NCBI RefSeq assembly: GCF_001427865.1
Contig: NZ_LMHH01000001.1
Coordinates: 1,674,001-1,738,000, forward strand
Source: Altererythrobacter sp. Root672
GTDB lineage: Bacteria > Pseudomonadota > Alphaproteobacteria > Sphingomonadales > Sphingomonadaceae
Direction: 5' to 3'
Length of the DNA stretch: 64,000 nt
The notes beneath the pieces were generated by a model. It saw only the letters and a list, made by a program, of their open reading frames with translations. It had not been told where the DNA came from and did no database searches. The number at the start of each line of letters is the position of its first letter. Positions within the stretch are counted from its first letter, which is position 1. The position numbers and the translations under genes were made by a program. Shown here in pieces: positions 40,932-49,985 of this stretch.

Positions 40932-42134
40932 TCAGGCCGCCAATTGCTCACCCGCCTGCGAGCCAGGCTTGAGCACGATCTTGGTGTAAGTATCCTGCTC
41001 GTCGTGGAACTTCTGGTATCCTTCAGGGCCCTGTTCCAGCGGCATGCGATGGCTGATGAGGAACGTGGAGTCGATCTTGCCCTCGGCGATCGCGGTGTAG
41101 AGCGGGCGAAGATACTTCTGCACCGGGGTCTGGCCGGTGCGCAGCGTCAGCCCCTTTTCCATGAAGGCCCCCAAGGGGAACTTATCGACGAATCCTCCAT
41201 AAACGCCAGGCATGGAGACGCGACCGCCTCGCCGGGCGGCAAGGATGATCTGGCGGATCACGTGTGCACGGTCGGTGCCAAGGAACGTCGAGACCTTGAT
41301 CTGATCAAGGATGTTGTCGGCGAAGGCCCCGTGGGCCTCAAGCCCGACACAATCGATGCAAGCATCGGGCCCGATGCCGCCGGTCATATCCTGCAAGGCT
41401 TCGTAGACCTTGGTCTGCTCGTAGTTGATCGTTTCGGCACCGAACTTCTTTGCCAGTTCAAGCCGGTGAGGGAAGTGGTCGATCGCTATCACGCGCTCTG
41501 CACCCATCAGGAACGCTGACTGGACAGCGAATAGTCCGACCGGTCCGCAACCCCACACGGCGATGGTGTCGCCGGGCTCGATCTGCGCATTCTCGGCCCC
41601 CATCCATCCGGTGGGAAGGATGTCGGTGAGGAACAGCACCTTCTCGTCCTCAATGCTGTCATCGGGAATGACCAGGGGTCCGACATCCGAAAACGGCACG
41701 CGGACGTATTCGGCCTGACCGCCCGAGTAACCCCCGGTCATATGCGAATAGCCGAAGGCTCCGCCCATGGCCTGGCCCATGCCGGTGCGGCCGATGTCCT
41801 GATTGTCCGCCGGGTTGCCGTTCTCGCAGCCGGAGTACTGATGCTTCTCGCAATGGTAGCATTTGCCACAGGCGATAGTGAACGGGACCACGACCCGCTG
41901 ACCGCGTTTGAGAGTGCTCTGAGGGCCAACCTCGACGACCTCCCCCATGAACTCATGACCAAGCACGTCCCCGGCCTTCATCGTCGGGATGTAGCCGTCA
42001 TAGAGGTGCAGGTCCGACCCGCAGATCGCCGTACTGGTAATGCGGATAATGGCATCGCGCGGATTGAGGATCTCGGGATCGTCGACTGTGTCGCAGCGGA
42101 CGTCGTGCTTACCGTGCCAGGTGATCGCCTTCAT
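40932..42134 (-). CDS. Zinc-dependent alcohol dehydrogenase (formaldehyde-dehydrogenase-like)
   Basis: This is a 400-residue MDR enzyme. The catalytic zinc ligands C38 (AICGSD) and H60-E61 (GHEFMGEV) and the structural-zinc cysteines C89, C92, C95 and C103 are all present. The Rossmann motif is WGCGPVG, then [16 protein letters not shown]. It belongs to the group annotated as glutathione-independent formaldehyde dehydrogenase-like. Its start overlaps the end of the SRPBCC gene by 4 bases (ATGA), so the two are translated together. The pair is recurrent in stress regions; the true substrate is unknown. Confidence 0.9.
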   Translation of the reverse strand: MKAITWHGKHDVRCDTVDDPEILNPRDAIIRITSTAICGSDLHLYDGYIPTMKAGDVLGHEFMGEVVEVGPQSTLKRGQRVVVPFTIACGKCYHCEKHQYSGCENGNPADNQDIGRTGMGQAMGGAFGYSHMTGGYSGGQAEYVRVPFSDVGPLVIPDDSIEDEKVLFLTDILPTGWMGAENAQIEPGDTIAVWGCGPVGLFAVQSAFLMGAERVIAIDHFPHRLELAKKFGAETINYEQTKVYEALQDMTGGIGPDACIDCVGLEAHGAFADNILDQIKVSTFLGTDRAHVIRQIILAARRGGRVSMPGVYGGFVDKFPLGAFMEKGLTLRTGQTPVQKYLRPLYTAIAEGKIDSTFLISHRMPLEQGPEGYQKFHDEQDTYTKIVLKPGSQAGEQLAA

Positions 42135-42697
42135 TGTTCTTCTCCCCGCAGTTCGTTGAGGATGCGGCGATTGCGCGCGCCGGTGGCGATCTCCCCGGTT
42201 TCCATCAACTGCTTGAAACGGTGCAGGTCGCGGCGGGTCTGAATGCGCGGTTCGCGCTGAGCGATCTTGGCAATCAGCCGGCCGAGAGTTCCGCCTGGGG
42301 CGTCGTAGGCGATGACTGCACGAACCACGGTCCCACGGCGACCGGCGTCCTGGAACTCAATTCGCCCGCTGTTGGCGACTTCCGCGCCTTCAGCGGATTG
42401 CCAGTAAATTTCCTCGCCCGGCACATCCTTGGTGATGACGGATTCCCAGCTAACCTCCCGTCCAGCGGGCGCCTTCACCGTCCATCGTGAGCGATCGGGT
42501 CCGAGCGGCTCTATAGACACGATGTTCTCCACCACTTGCACCAGGTTCCCTGGGTTGCGCCAGAAGTCGTAAAGCTCTTGTGCCGGTCGATTGATGGTTA
42601 CGCTCTCGGCGAACAAGGTTCGCTCGGCATCGACCTTTTTCGCAGCGGTGATGGGCGCGTCGTCTCGATCGAGCGTCGTATGATCGTGCTCTTGCAT
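42131..42697 (-). CDS. SRPBCC family (cyclase/dehydrase-like) protein
   Basis: This 188-residue protein has the START-like core: [44 protein letters not shown] and a tail of helices ([27 protein letters not shown]). Proteins of this type, sometimes with DUF2892, bind hydrophobic ligands. It is the first gene before the Zn-alcohol dehydrogenase and has an EcfG-type promoter 32 bases upstream (42729-42753), which points to general stress control. Confidence 0.85.
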   Translation of the reverse strand: MQEHDHTTLDRDDAPITAAKKVDAERTLFAESVTINRPAQELYDFWRNPGNLVQVVENIVSIEPLGPDRSRWTVKAPAGREVSWESVITKDVPGEEIYWQSAEGAEVANSGRIEFQDAGRRGTVVRAVIAYDAPGGTLGRLIAKIAQREPRIQTRRDLHRFKQLMETGEIATGARNRRILNELRGEEQ

Positions 42698-42728
42698 GGT
42701 GTCTGCCTTCCGGGCTGGGTGCAGTTCG

Positions 42729-42753
42729 AACCCGACGCTTGCAGCAACGTTCC
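42729..42753 (-). promoter_or_regulatory. EcfG-type general-stress promoter
   Basis: On the minus strand GGAAC is followed after 17 bases by GTT (within GGGTT). This is the -35/-10 pattern of EcfG in alphaproteobacteria. It is 32 bases before the SRPBCC start. Confidence 0.6.
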
Positions 42754-42856
42754 AAAGCTAACTTTTGAGGCACTTACGGGGAATGAAGTTCGGTGGACCT
42801 AGCGGAACGCTTTCGCGCCTTTGCCCTTTAGGAAGAGGGAAGAGGAGTTTTTCAAA

Positions 42857-42907
42857 ATGACTGAGGAACTTACCAACGTGACCGCTTTGAAAAGGGAGTC
42901 TGAGTGA
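42857..42907 (+). CDS. Possible 16-codon leader peptide
   Basis: A short frame MTEELTNVTALKRESE has AGAGGAG 9 bases upstream and ends in TGATG, its stop sharing a base with the ATG of the DUF6766 gene. Such an overlap allows coupled translation. No attenuator hairpin is evident. It may be regulatory or chance. Confidence 0.3.
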   Translation: MTEELTNVTALKRESE

Positions 42908-43350
42908 TGGCCAGCACCGAGCGCAAGGCCGCAAAGCATGGCCTGCTTGGGAAATACGCCTACGCCTGGCTTACACTGGCCTTCTTTGCAGTATCGTTCG
43001 GACTGCATTGGTGGTTCGGATGGCTGTCATTTGTGGATGAGGCCCATCAACATGGCCAGGAGCCGGCCACGGGCGAATACCTGACCGTGATGGCGCGAGA
43101 CACCTTCGAGAACTGGCAGTCCGAGTTTCTGCAGCTGCTCTGGCAAGTCGTGGGCTTGGCGTACTTTCTCTACATAGGCTCGCCCTCCTCAAAGGAGAAC
43201 GATGACCGTCTCGAGGCCAAGGTCGATGCCCTGATGAAGTTCGTGGGCGGCGAGGAAGGCGAACGGTTGCAGTCTGAGCTGGACGAAGCCTTCCTTCGCC
43301 ACGGTGGGCACGCAAAGCCACACGGCCATCGAGATTCCATCCCGAGTTAA
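42907..43350 (+). CDS. DUF6766 family membrane protein
   Basis: This is a 147-residue protein with two membrane segments (about residues 18-40, YAWLTLAFFAVSFGLHWW, and 72-92, FLQLLWQVVGLAYFLYIG). Between them lies a small hydrophilic loop with the FENWQSEFLQ motif of the family, and the tail is charged. I chose the ATG at 42907; a GTG one codon upstream is possible. The role is unknown; it is frequent in stress regions of sphingomonads and rhizobia. A His-rich C-terminus (RHGGHAKPHGHR) could bind metal. Confidence 0.75.
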   Translation: MASTERKAAKHGLLGKYAYAWLTLAFFAVSFGLHWWFGWLSFVDEAHQHGQEPATGEYLTVMARDTFENWQSEFLQLLWQVVGLAYFLYIGSPSSKENDDRLEAKVDALMKFVGGEEGERLQSELDEAFLRHGGHAKPHGHRDSIPS

Positions 43351-43361
43351 GCTCGCTGGTC

Positions 43362-43412
43362 GGAACTGTTTGCCATAGGTGAGTTCTGGAACGGGCATTG
43401 CGACGCTCGGTT
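43362..43412 (+). promoter_or_regulatory. Tandem EcfG-type promoters before the hemerythrin gene
   Basis: GGAAC (43362) - 16 bases - GTT (43383) and GGAAC (43388) - 17 bases - GTT (43410) follow one another 26 bases apart, both reading toward the hemerythrin at 43458. Two matches in tandem make chance unlikely. Confidence 0.7.
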
Positions 43413-43457
43413 CTGGACCTGTCCGGGCCCACAGGCCGCGAGAACAGGAAAAGTCTC

Positions 43458-44003
43458 ATGTCCATCATCGACAAGGTCATCGCCGCCGTCACTCCGCCCG
43501 AAAGCGAAGAGGCCAGGATGGAAGCCCGCGCCAAGGCCAATGAGGCCGCGACGCCAGGCGACTGGCTCTCGCTGATCTTGCAACATCATTTGCAGATCGA
43601 AGATGCCTTCTCTGAGGTAAAGGCTACTGGCGACGCGGGTTCACGCAGGACGGCGCTCAAACAGCTTGGAGCGCTGCTAACGGGGCACGCCAATGCCGAA
43701 GAATCGGTCATCTACCCGGCGCTCGCCGAAGATGGCGAGAAGGCGCACGCGGCAGCCGGGTATGACGAACAGGCCATGGTCAAAGTGCAGATGGCCCTGC
43801 TCGAAAAGTTGGATCCTATGAGCCAAGACTTCATCGACAAGCTTGAGCATATCGAAGGCGCTGTTGCGCACCATGTCTACGCCGAGGAGGGTAACTGGTT
43901 TCTCGGCCTCAAAGAGAAGGCATCCGTGGAAGATCAGGCCAGGCTGACTCGGCGTTATGCCGAGGAATATGATCGCTATGCGGGCGCGCCCTTGGCGGCG
44001 TAA
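43458..44003 (+). CDS. Hemerythrin-domain protein
   Basis: This is a 181-residue helical protein. Diiron ligands of the hemerythrin HHE fold are seen in LILQHHLQIEDAF, TGHANAEESVIYPAL and EGAVAHHVYAEEGNWF. The ATG at 43458 follows AGGAAAAG; the frame open from 43398 covers the promoter. Such cytosolic proteins bind oxygen or protect against peroxide and nitric oxide. It is preceded by two EcfG promoters and followed after 6 bases by the 749-residue gene, probably one transcript. Confidence 0.85.
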   Translation: MSIIDKVIAAVTPPESEEARMEARAKANEAATPGDWLSLILQHHLQIEDAFSEVKATGDAGSRRTALKQLGALLTGHANAEESVIYPALAEDGEKAHAAAGYDEQAMVKVQMALLEKLDPMSQDFIDKLEHIEGAVAHHVYAEEGNWFLGLKEKASVEDQARLTRRYAEEYDRYAGAPLAA

Positions 44004-44009
44004 ACTCAG

Positions 44010-46259
44010 ATGGCCACTCAGACTGCCCATCGCGCTTCCTCGAAAGGCCGGGCCGGAACTCCGCCGCGCGTTCCGGTCAGCCCTTATGTAACCGCGCTCG
44101 CGCAAGCCTTGTCAGATGGTCCCCGCGAGAGACTAGGGGCCTTCGAAATCGGTGACCTAACCGCAGAGATTCTGACAACTCAAGATTCAATTTGGTTAAT
44201 CGTCCGCCGGCCCGGCGCCGGCGGTTTGGCATTGCGCGCAGCGTTCCTGCCCATGAACTTCAAATGTTCGACAACGACCGCGCAACCCGGAGAGAGCAAG
44301 CGGCTGAAGGTGGAGAGCCCCCTTGGCTGTCATGAGGTTGTCATCACAGCCGGGGGCGATGCTCTGGGGCATGTGCGGCTGACAGTGACTTTCACACCCT
44401 CGGTACCGATGCTGGTGCCGTTCATGCCACGCGACCTTTACCCGCTCGACGTCAACGATGATCCAACCAGCGCCAAAGGCAACGTCGAGGCCGCGCAACG
44501 CGGGCTCAATAGCGGACTGTTGTACTTTCGCATCGACGAACCGGCCTTCGGCAATGTTCTCTACTTCCAGAACCTGACCGCCATGAACGGCTACTATCGC
44601 GCTACAAAGACCAGCCCTGACGGATCGGTCGGCGGCCTGTGGCCGGAACTGGGCTACCTTTTGCCGTCGCCTGCCCAGGGCGGCACGCCTCCATCAGATG
44701 CGCTCCAGGCCGGCGTTGAAGTGTGCCTGTCGGACGCTATCGTGGTGTTTCGGCATCGTGCTCCTCCTCACGAGAGGGAGTCCGCCCGGCAGTTTCTCCA
44801 GATGCTGGGCGAAGCCTACAAGTTGATCGACCTGCCCCGAACCAACTATCGCGACTGGATTGCTCGCGCGGAACGGACGCTGGCGGATCTCGAGAGCGCG
44901 CCTGAGGCGAGCATCCGCCATTACGGTCATCGTTACATCCATCCGTACACTGCCGACGAATACCCGGACTCGATGGTCCAGCTTTCGGTGTTGGCCGCAG
45001 TATTCGATTGGGGACGCTGGAAGGGGGAACCGCATCCACTCGAATCCGAACTGCGGGCGGGTCTCAAGCGCTTCTACGATCCCAAGCTCAAGGTGCTTCG
45101 GCGCTATTTGCCAAACGTGGGCGATGACAAGGACGCCGATGCCGTCGACAGCTGGTACCTCTACCACCCGATGCTCAACCTAGCTCGAATGGGGCTGGCC
45201 GGCGACAAGCCCGCCGCCAAGCTGTTTCTCGACTGCATCGACTTCAGCATCAAGGCGGCCCGTCATTTCGATTATCGGTGGCCCATCCAGTACAAGGTCA
45301 CGGACTTCTCGATCATAACGGCGACAGCGAACGATGATCGGGGCCAGACGGATGTTGGTGGCCTATACGCCTACATTATGCTCCAGGCTCACGAGCTCAC
45401 GGGCGACCCCAAGTTCCTGGCCGAGGCCAAGGCCGCGATCGACACCGCGATGGGCATGCGGTTCAACCTCAATTACCAGGCCAACCTCACCGCCTGGGGA
45501 GCTGCAGCCTGCATGCGGCTCTATCGCATTACCAACGACTACACTTACGCCGAGCAGAGCTACGTGTATCTCGCCAGCTTCTTCCATAATTGCGAGATAT
45601 GGGAGAGCGAGCTCGAGCATGCGGTGCACTACAGCAACTTCCTCGGCGCGACTTGCCTTCAGGACGCGCCCTATATGGCGATCTACGAGTGTTTCGATGC
45701 CTTCACGGCGTTTGAGGTGTTCCTGGACGAGTGCGGGCCCGACCTCGATCCTGCGGTACGCATGCTGGTGGCGGAATACTGCAAGTATGCGCTCGATCGG
45801 GCCTGGTTTTACTATCCGGATGCGTTGCCTCCCGAGATCCTCGCGACCGAAAACCGCAACGGACACATCGACCGCAAGCTCTCGTTCCCCTTGGAAGACC
45901 TCTATCCTGATGGTCAATGTGCAGGGCAGGTGGGTCAGGAGATTTATGGCGCTGGCGCGGCCTTGGTATTCGCCACGCGTAGCTTCCATCCGGTCGAGAG
46001 CGCGCCGTTCAAGCTTTTTTGCGATCATTTCATTCGCGCCAGCGAGCGGACGAGCGACTTTTCAATGAGCATCGTCCTCGATGGCGGCGAAACCTGCCTG
46101 GCCGCGCTCAGCTTCGTTCGTGAGAAGCGCCGGAAATTGCCCAAGCTTAAGGTCGTCACGGCCGGCGGCGATCAATTGCATGGTCACGAGCGCGAGGCCG
46201 ATCGGATAGATTTCAACGTGCCCGCCAACGGACGGCTGGTCATCTCCTGGAGCGACTAA
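44010..46259 (+). CDS. Large protein of unknown function, alpha/alpha-toroid-like
   Basis: This is a 749-residue protein without signal peptide. The first about 240 residues look beta-rich; residues 280-650 are helical with repeated aromatic motifs (SWYLYHPMLNLARMGLAGDKPA, DVGGLYAYIMLQAHELTGDPKFLAEAK, TYAEQSYVYLASFFHN-type) like the six-hairpin glycosidase or terpenoid-cyclase toroids. I cannot identify catalytic residues or a named family. It is probably co-transcribed with the hemerythrin from EcfG promoters, which implies a stress-related role, perhaps on storage or envelope glycans. It could equally be a non-enzymatic binding protein. Confidence 0.6.
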   Translation: MATQTAHRASSKGRAGTPPRVPVSPYVTALAQALSDGPRERLGAFEIGDLTAEILTTQDSIWLIVRRPGAGGLALRAAFLPMNFKCSTTTAQPGESKRLKVESPLGCHEVVITAGGDALGHVRLTVTFTPSVPMLVPFMPRDLYPLDVNDDPTSAKGNVEAAQRGLNSGLLYFRIDEPAFGNVLYFQNLTAMNGYYRATKTSPDGSVGGLWPELGYLLPSPAQGGTPPSDALQAGVEVCLSDAIVVFRHRAPPHERESARQFLQMLGEAYKLIDLPRTNYRDWIARAERTLADLESAPEASIRHYGHRYIHPYTADEYPDSMVQLSVLAAVFDWGRWKGEPHPLESELRAGLKRFYDPKLKVLRRYLPNVGDDKDADAVDSWYLYHPMLNLARMGLAGDKPAAKLFLDCIDFSIKAARHFDYRWPIQYKVTDFSIITATANDDRGQTDVGGLYAYIMLQAHELTGDPKFLAEAKAAIDTAMGMRFNLNYQANLTAWGAAACMRLYRITNDYTYAEQSYVYLASFFHNCEIWESELEHAVHYSNFLGATCLQDAPYMAIYECFDAFTAFEVFLDECGPDLDPAVRMLVAEYCKYALDRAWFYYPDALPPEILATENRNGHIDRKLSFPLEDLYPDGQCAGQVGQEIYGAGAALVFATRSFHPVESAPFKLFCDHFIRASERTSDFSMSIVLDGGETCLAALSFVREKRRKLPKLKVVTAGGDQLHGHEREADRIDFNVPANGRLVISWSD

Positions 46260-46590
46260 CGGCCATCATCTGCCAATAGGTTAGGTAGGCCCGATCTGTC
46301 CGCCTCGATCCATCCGACTGTACCTATCGTTCCGGGCGTCGAGCGAGCGCTTGGGGCCTCAGTTGGCTTCTTCCTGCCGTTCGGCGATCTGCTTGGTGCC
46401 ACGAAAATGCTAACGGCCTCGCCCCTCAACCTTAAGAGGCTGGGCCATCGGGTTCCATGCGGGATGGCGCCGGCAAATTGGACGCGCGTCTCGACTGCGA
46501 CCCGATGGCCGCGCGCCCGAGAGCAGGCTTAGCCTGGTATTCCTAACGATCAACTCGCGCACCCATAGGATAGAGTACCGAGCGAATTCG
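46260..46590. other. Intergenic region, no gene seen
   Basis: These 331 bases lie between the 749-residue gene and the DUF3606 gene (convergent). Frames in both directions are interrupted and lack ribosome sites. I see no terminator with a T-run. Confidence 0.5.
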
Positions 46591-46767
46591 CTACTTACCG
46601 AGAAACTCTCTCACCGCTTCCGCACTGTTACCGACCTGGTCGATGGCTTCCTGAAGCCGCTCCCGAGATACGCCTAGCGCATCGGTCCAGTAGTCGACCT
46701 CGTAGTCCTCCCCCATGGCAATGCGGGAACCATCCTGCGGCACGCGCAATCTCTTGTCGTCTGACAT
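46591..46767 (-). CDS. DUF3606 family small protein
   Basis: This is a 58-residue protein from the ATG at 46765-46767, with AGGAGG 6-11 bases upstream. It begins MSDDKRLRVPQDGSRI and continues VDYWTDALGVSRERLQEAI, DQVGNSAEAVREFL, the standard DUF3606 pattern (short strand region then helix-turn-helix-like helices). These small proteins are abundant in alphaproteobacterial stress and plasmid regions; no function is established. Confidence 0.85.
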   Translation of the reverse strand: MSDDKRLRVPQDGSRIAMGEDYEVDYWTDALGVSRERLQEAIDQVGNSAEAVREFLGK

Positions 46768-46869
46768 CTCAGCCTCCTTGATCGCCCACCAACGCGTCGA
46801 TCGTTACAAAGGTTGCCGGGAGCGCACTGAAAGTGGGAGTCCTATGGCGCTAACGAAGCCGCAACTTGG

Positions 46870-47655
46870 ATGAAGATCGCGACCTACAACGTGAACGGCA
46901 TCAACGGGCGGCTCCCTGTCCTGCTTCGATGGCTGGAACTGGCCGAGCCCGACGTGGTGTGTCTCCAGGAGCTCAAAGCACCCCAGGAAAAGTTTCCCGA
47001 CGAGGCCATTCGATCGGCTGGCTATCAAGCGATCTGGCACGGCGAAAGCCGTTGGAACGGTGTTGCGCTGCTCAGCCGCGTTGGAGAGATCTGTGAAACG
47101 CGCCGAGGACTTCTCGGCGATCCGCAGGACACGCAAAGTCGTTATATCGAAGCTGCAATCAACGGCGTCCTCATCGCCGGGCTCTACGCGCCCAACGGCA
47201 ACCCCCGGCCCGGACCCAAGTTCGACTTCAAGCTGAAGTGGTTCGACCGGTTGCAAGCGCATTTGAAGCCGCTGGTCGGTCTGAACGCTCCCATCGTCAT
47301 CGCGGGCGACTACAACATTATTCCGACGGACCAGGACGTCTACGCCCCCGAGCGCTGGCGCGATGATGCGCTGTTCGCTTCAGAGGTTAGGGCAGCATAC
47401 CAGCGCCTGCTCGACGATGGCTGGACCGACGCTCTGCGGCTCCTGCATCCCAACGAAACCGTCTACACCTTCTGGAAATACTGGCGCGGCGCTTTCGAGC
47501 GGAACGCTGGGCTGCGCATCGACCACTTCCTGCTCAACCGCGCAGCCCTCGCGCGGCTTTCCCGTGCCGGAGTGGACCGGGTCCCACGTGGTTGGGACAA
47601 GACCAGCGATCACGCTCCGGTGTGGATTGAGCTGGCGGACGACGAAGCATTCTGA
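46870..47655 (+). CDS. xth: Exodeoxyribonuclease III
   Basis: This is a 261-residue AP endonuclease/exonuclease III. Catalytic motifs are MKIATYNVNGI, CLQELKAP (Mg-binding Glu), IAGLYAPNGN, IVIAGDYNI (Asp/Asn pair), LRIDHFLLN and a final SDHAPVW with the catalytic His. It cuts DNA at abasic sites during base-excision repair. Length is normal. The next gene starts on the last base of its stop (TGATG), so both are one operon; repair of oxidised DNA fits the neighbourhood. Confidence 0.93.
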   Translation: MKIATYNVNGINGRLPVLLRWLELAEPDVVCLQELKAPQEKFPDEAIRSAGYQAIWHGESRWNGVALLSRVGEICETRRGLLGDPQDTQSRYIEAAINGVLIAGLYAPNGNPRPGPKFDFKLKWFDRLQAHLKPLVGLNAPIVIAGDYNIIPTDQDVYAPERWRDDALFASEVRAAYQRLLDDGWTDALRLLHPNETVYTFWKYWRGAFERNAGLRIDHFLLNRAALARLSRAGVDRVPRGWDKTSDHAPVWIELADDEAF

Positions 47656-48203
47656 TGCCCCGTGCGCAGAAGTTGAAGGTCTTCCGCACTCCAATCGGCT
47701 TTCACGATGCCTATGTGGCAGCCCCGAGCCGGAAGGCAGCGCTCGAGGCTTGGGGCAGTGATGCTGACCTCTTTGCACGAGGCGTCGCCGAACAAGTGGA
47801 GGATCCCGACCTTTCAAGGGAGCCCCTCGAACACCCAGGTCAAATCATACGCCGCCTGCGAGGTACCGAGGCAGAGCAGATCGCCGCTTTGCCAGCTCGA
47901 GAACGAAAACCGAAAAAGCCAGCGGCTGCGAAGCCGGCTAGCACGCGCGTTGCCCCAAAGTCTTCGCCCAAACCCAAACCGCGACCCGATCGAACGGCCC
48001 TCGCTCGAGCCGAGCAGAGGTTAGCGGACATGGAAGCACGCCACAGCGCGGAGGACCAGGTTCTGGCGGAAAGAGAAGCCGAAATCACGCGCGATCGGCA
48101 CGAGACCGAACGACGGCATCAAGCGGAAAAACCCAAGCTGGAGCGAGAACTCGGGGATGCTCGCAGAAAGTATGAGCAAGCCATGCGGCACTGGCGCGGT
48201 TAA
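47655..48203 (+). CDS. Hypothetical protein with Lys/Pro linker and coiled coil
   Basis: This is a 182-residue protein. The N-terminal 75 residues (LKVFRTPIGFHDAYVAAPSRKAALEAWG..LFARGVAEQVED) form a small conserved-looking domain found in sphingomonad stress regions. A basic Pro/Ala/Lys linker (about 84-113) leads to a charged coiled coil (LARAEQRLADMEARHSAEDQ). Automatic annotation often calls such proteins TolA-like because of the coiled coil, without good reason. It is translationally coupled to xth. The role is unknown. Confidence 0.75.
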   Translation: MPRAQKLKVFRTPIGFHDAYVAAPSRKAALEAWGSDADLFARGVAEQVEDPDLSREPLEHPGQIIRRLRGTEAEQIAALPARERKPKKPAAAKPASTRVAPKSSPKPKPRPDRTALARAEQRLADMEARHSAEDQVLAEREAEITRDRHETERRHQAEKPKLERELGDARRKYEQAMRHWRG

Positions 48204-48330
48204 GCCGACCTATCGTTGGCTCGCCTTGTTCCCCAAAATCCCTCTCGGGGCTCGCCGAGAGCTCATGTCACTGCACCGAGCCAAATCGGTAACCGAGGTG
48301 GAAGAATTCGCTCGGCAGTTTCGCTTATAG
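48172..48330 (+). CDS. Possible small protein overlapping the preceding gene
   Basis: A 52-codon frame from the ATG at 48172 overlaps the previous gene by 32 bases. Its second half (GARRELMSLHRAKSVTEVEE, then FARQFRL) is protein-like and amphipathic. The ribosome site is weak, and an internal ATG at 48267 is an alternative start. No family is recognised. Confidence 0.3.
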   Translation: MSKPCGTGAVKPTYRWLALFPKIPLGARRELMSLHRAKSVTEVEEFARQFRL

Positions 48331-48366
48331 CTTTGCAGCGGGAGGATCTTTGCCGGGGAGGCAAAG

Positions 48367-48459
48367 ATGCCGAGCGTCCTCACTATCGTGCTCCTCCTGA
48401 CGGTGGGGTTCATCTGCGGTATGCTGCCTTTTGGACGACGACGCGCAGGCCGTCTTTAA
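48367..48459 (+). CDS. Possible 30-residue membrane peptide
   Basis: The ATG at 48367 follows a strong GGGGAGG site. The peptide is one hydrophobic helix (VLTIVLLLTVGFICGML) with a basic end (FGRRRAGRL). It resembles the other tiny membrane peptides of this region in plan. It is too short to classify. Confidence 0.35.
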   Translation: MPSVLTIVLLLTVGFICGMLPFGRRRAGRL

Positions 48460-48579
48460 CTTGCCCCACATGGTTCGGTCGCTTCGCACCCATCCCTATA
48501 TCGTTCGCAGAGCCATTGCGTCATCTGGCCTCAGGTTTACACCCGACCGGGGTCGAGGCGGGCGTATGACGGAGTTGCT

Positions 48580-49272
48580 ATGCTCGACTGGATTGGCCGC
48601 CGCTACCTCGACCTGCTTGGATCGATCTACATCTACAACGAACACCGGGGTTACACGGCCATCGATCGTGTCCTCGAAGCCGTGCGCGCCCGCTCACCGA
48701 AAAATATCGAGTTGATCGCAGCGATCGAGCAACACCGGGCCGACGAGCGCAAGCACTACCTGATGTTTCGACGGTGGTTCGAGCGTCGCGGGATGATGCC
48801 CTTGGCTCTGGATCGTACATTCGGGCACATCGACAGGTTCGTCGAGATCATGTTTCGCACCCCGATCGACCGCCTAGACACGCAGGCAGTGATCGACAGT
48901 GACGAGCTTTTCGAGCGGCTCTGCCGAGTAATCTCTCTGACCGAGCAGCGTGGCTACCGTACGCTGGACGAACTCCTCGCGAACAAGTTCGTCATGAGCG
49001 ATCCCATTCTCACCCGCATTTTCGAAATCATCCGCAAGGACGAACCCAGTCATTGGGCGCCGTACGAAGGCTGGTTGCGCGAGCACGGGAAGCGCGAAGC
49101 CAGGTGGTGGGAGCGGGCGGTCGACACCTTCATCCATTCCGAGCTGCTGTTCTTCAAGCTGCCCATCCTGTTCTTCAACCCGTGGATCGCGCGGCGAACC
49201 GAATGGGCCGACGCAGGAGAACTTCAACCCAAACCCACTCCCCTCATGGGCCTGTCCCCATCAACTACATGA
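48580..49272 (+). CDS. Ferritin-like domain protein
   Basis: This is a 230-residue helical protein from the ATG at 48580 (GGAG 6 bases upstream). Candidate diiron ligands are in a four-helix arrangement: YNEHRGY (about 20-26), ELIAAIEQHRADERKHYLMF (E..H and ExxxH), then LTEQRGYRTLDEL and DEPSHWAPYEGW. It could be an oxidase, an iron-storage-type protein, or a tRNA-modifying MiaE relative. It overlaps the GtrA gene by 4 bases (ATGA), an unexpected pairing with a glycan flippase. Confidence 0.75.
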   Translation: MLDWIGRRYLDLLGSIYIYNEHRGYTAIDRVLEAVRARSPKNIELIAAIEQHRADERKHYLMFRRWFERRGMMPLALDRTFGHIDRFVEIMFRTPIDRLDTQAVIDSDELFERLCRVISLTEQRGYRTLDELLANKFVMSDPILTRIFEIIRKDEPSHWAPYEGWLREHGKREARWWERAVDTFIHSELLFFKLPILFFNPWIARRTEWADAGELQPKPTPLMGLSPSTT

Positions 49273-49736
49273 AGCCGCATCTGGTGCGGCGCGAGCCAGA
49301 TATCGTGCCCGATGACGCGTCACCAAAACGCGGTCTCGTCTCGCGTCTATGGTCGCTTCACGTCGGGGCCATGCTGTGGCGAAACTCGGTCGTTAGCTGT
49401 GTCGCTTTTGGGGTGGGCCTCGCAGTGCTCTGGGGCTTGGTAGAAGTCGGGGTGCAAGAGGTCCCTGCCGCCGGCATTGGGTTCATTACGGCAAATACTC
49501 TGCATTACCTGCTCGGTCGCTCGTGGATCTTTCGCGGCACTGAGCGAGGAAAGACATCCGGCTATGCCTATTTCCTCATCAATGCCGGAATTGGGTTGGC
49601 CATCACGATGGTCCTCTATGCGGCTATCCTTGAGTTCACCTCGATCCACTATCTCGTCGCGCGGATAATCGTTTCGCTGTTTGCCGGGGCGATCGTGTTC
49701 GTCTTGAATGCGGTGCTGAATTTCAAGCGAGTTTAA
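49269..49736 (+). CDS. GtrA family membrane protein
   Basis: This is a 155-residue protein with four transmembrane helices (starting near residues 34, 60, 92 and 120). GtrA-like motifs are visible: GIGFITANTLHYLLGRSWIF and the C-terminal FVLNAVLNFKRV (family pattern N-x-F-x-R). GtrA proteins are thought to flip polyprenyl-linked sugars across the inner membrane. It overlaps the ferritin-like gene by 4 bases. No polyprenyl-sugar glycosyltransferase is adjacent. Confidence 0.85.
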   Translation: MKPHLVRREPDIVPDDASPKRGLVSRLWSLHVGAMLWRNSVVSCVAFGVGLAVLWGLVEVGVQEVPAAGIGFITANTLHYLLGRSWIFRGTERGKTSGYAYFLINAGIGLAITMVLYAAILEFTSIHYLVARIIVSLFAGAIVFVLNAVLNFKRV

Positions 49737-49985
49737 GAGCTTCGGACCGATCGGTATCTCGCGGATCAGGAAATCCGGGCTGGTGCTGACGGTCCGTGGT
49801 GAAGCTACGCATCGAAGTTCAAAATGACAGAAAAGTGCATCAATTATCCTTCTTTTTCAGCCTGCCAGATTATCCCAGATCGATTTTGGAACGGAGGGGC
49901 GGAGCCCCCATTGGTGAATGAACGCGTCGCCCCCTTCCCCCGAAGGCGACGCGTCTGACCTGAAACCTTTTCTGACGGACACCCA

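Noticed and set aside
49737-49985. Regulatory or RNA element after GtrA
   Set aside because: No hairpin with T-run, riboswitch core or small-RNA feature could be supported.
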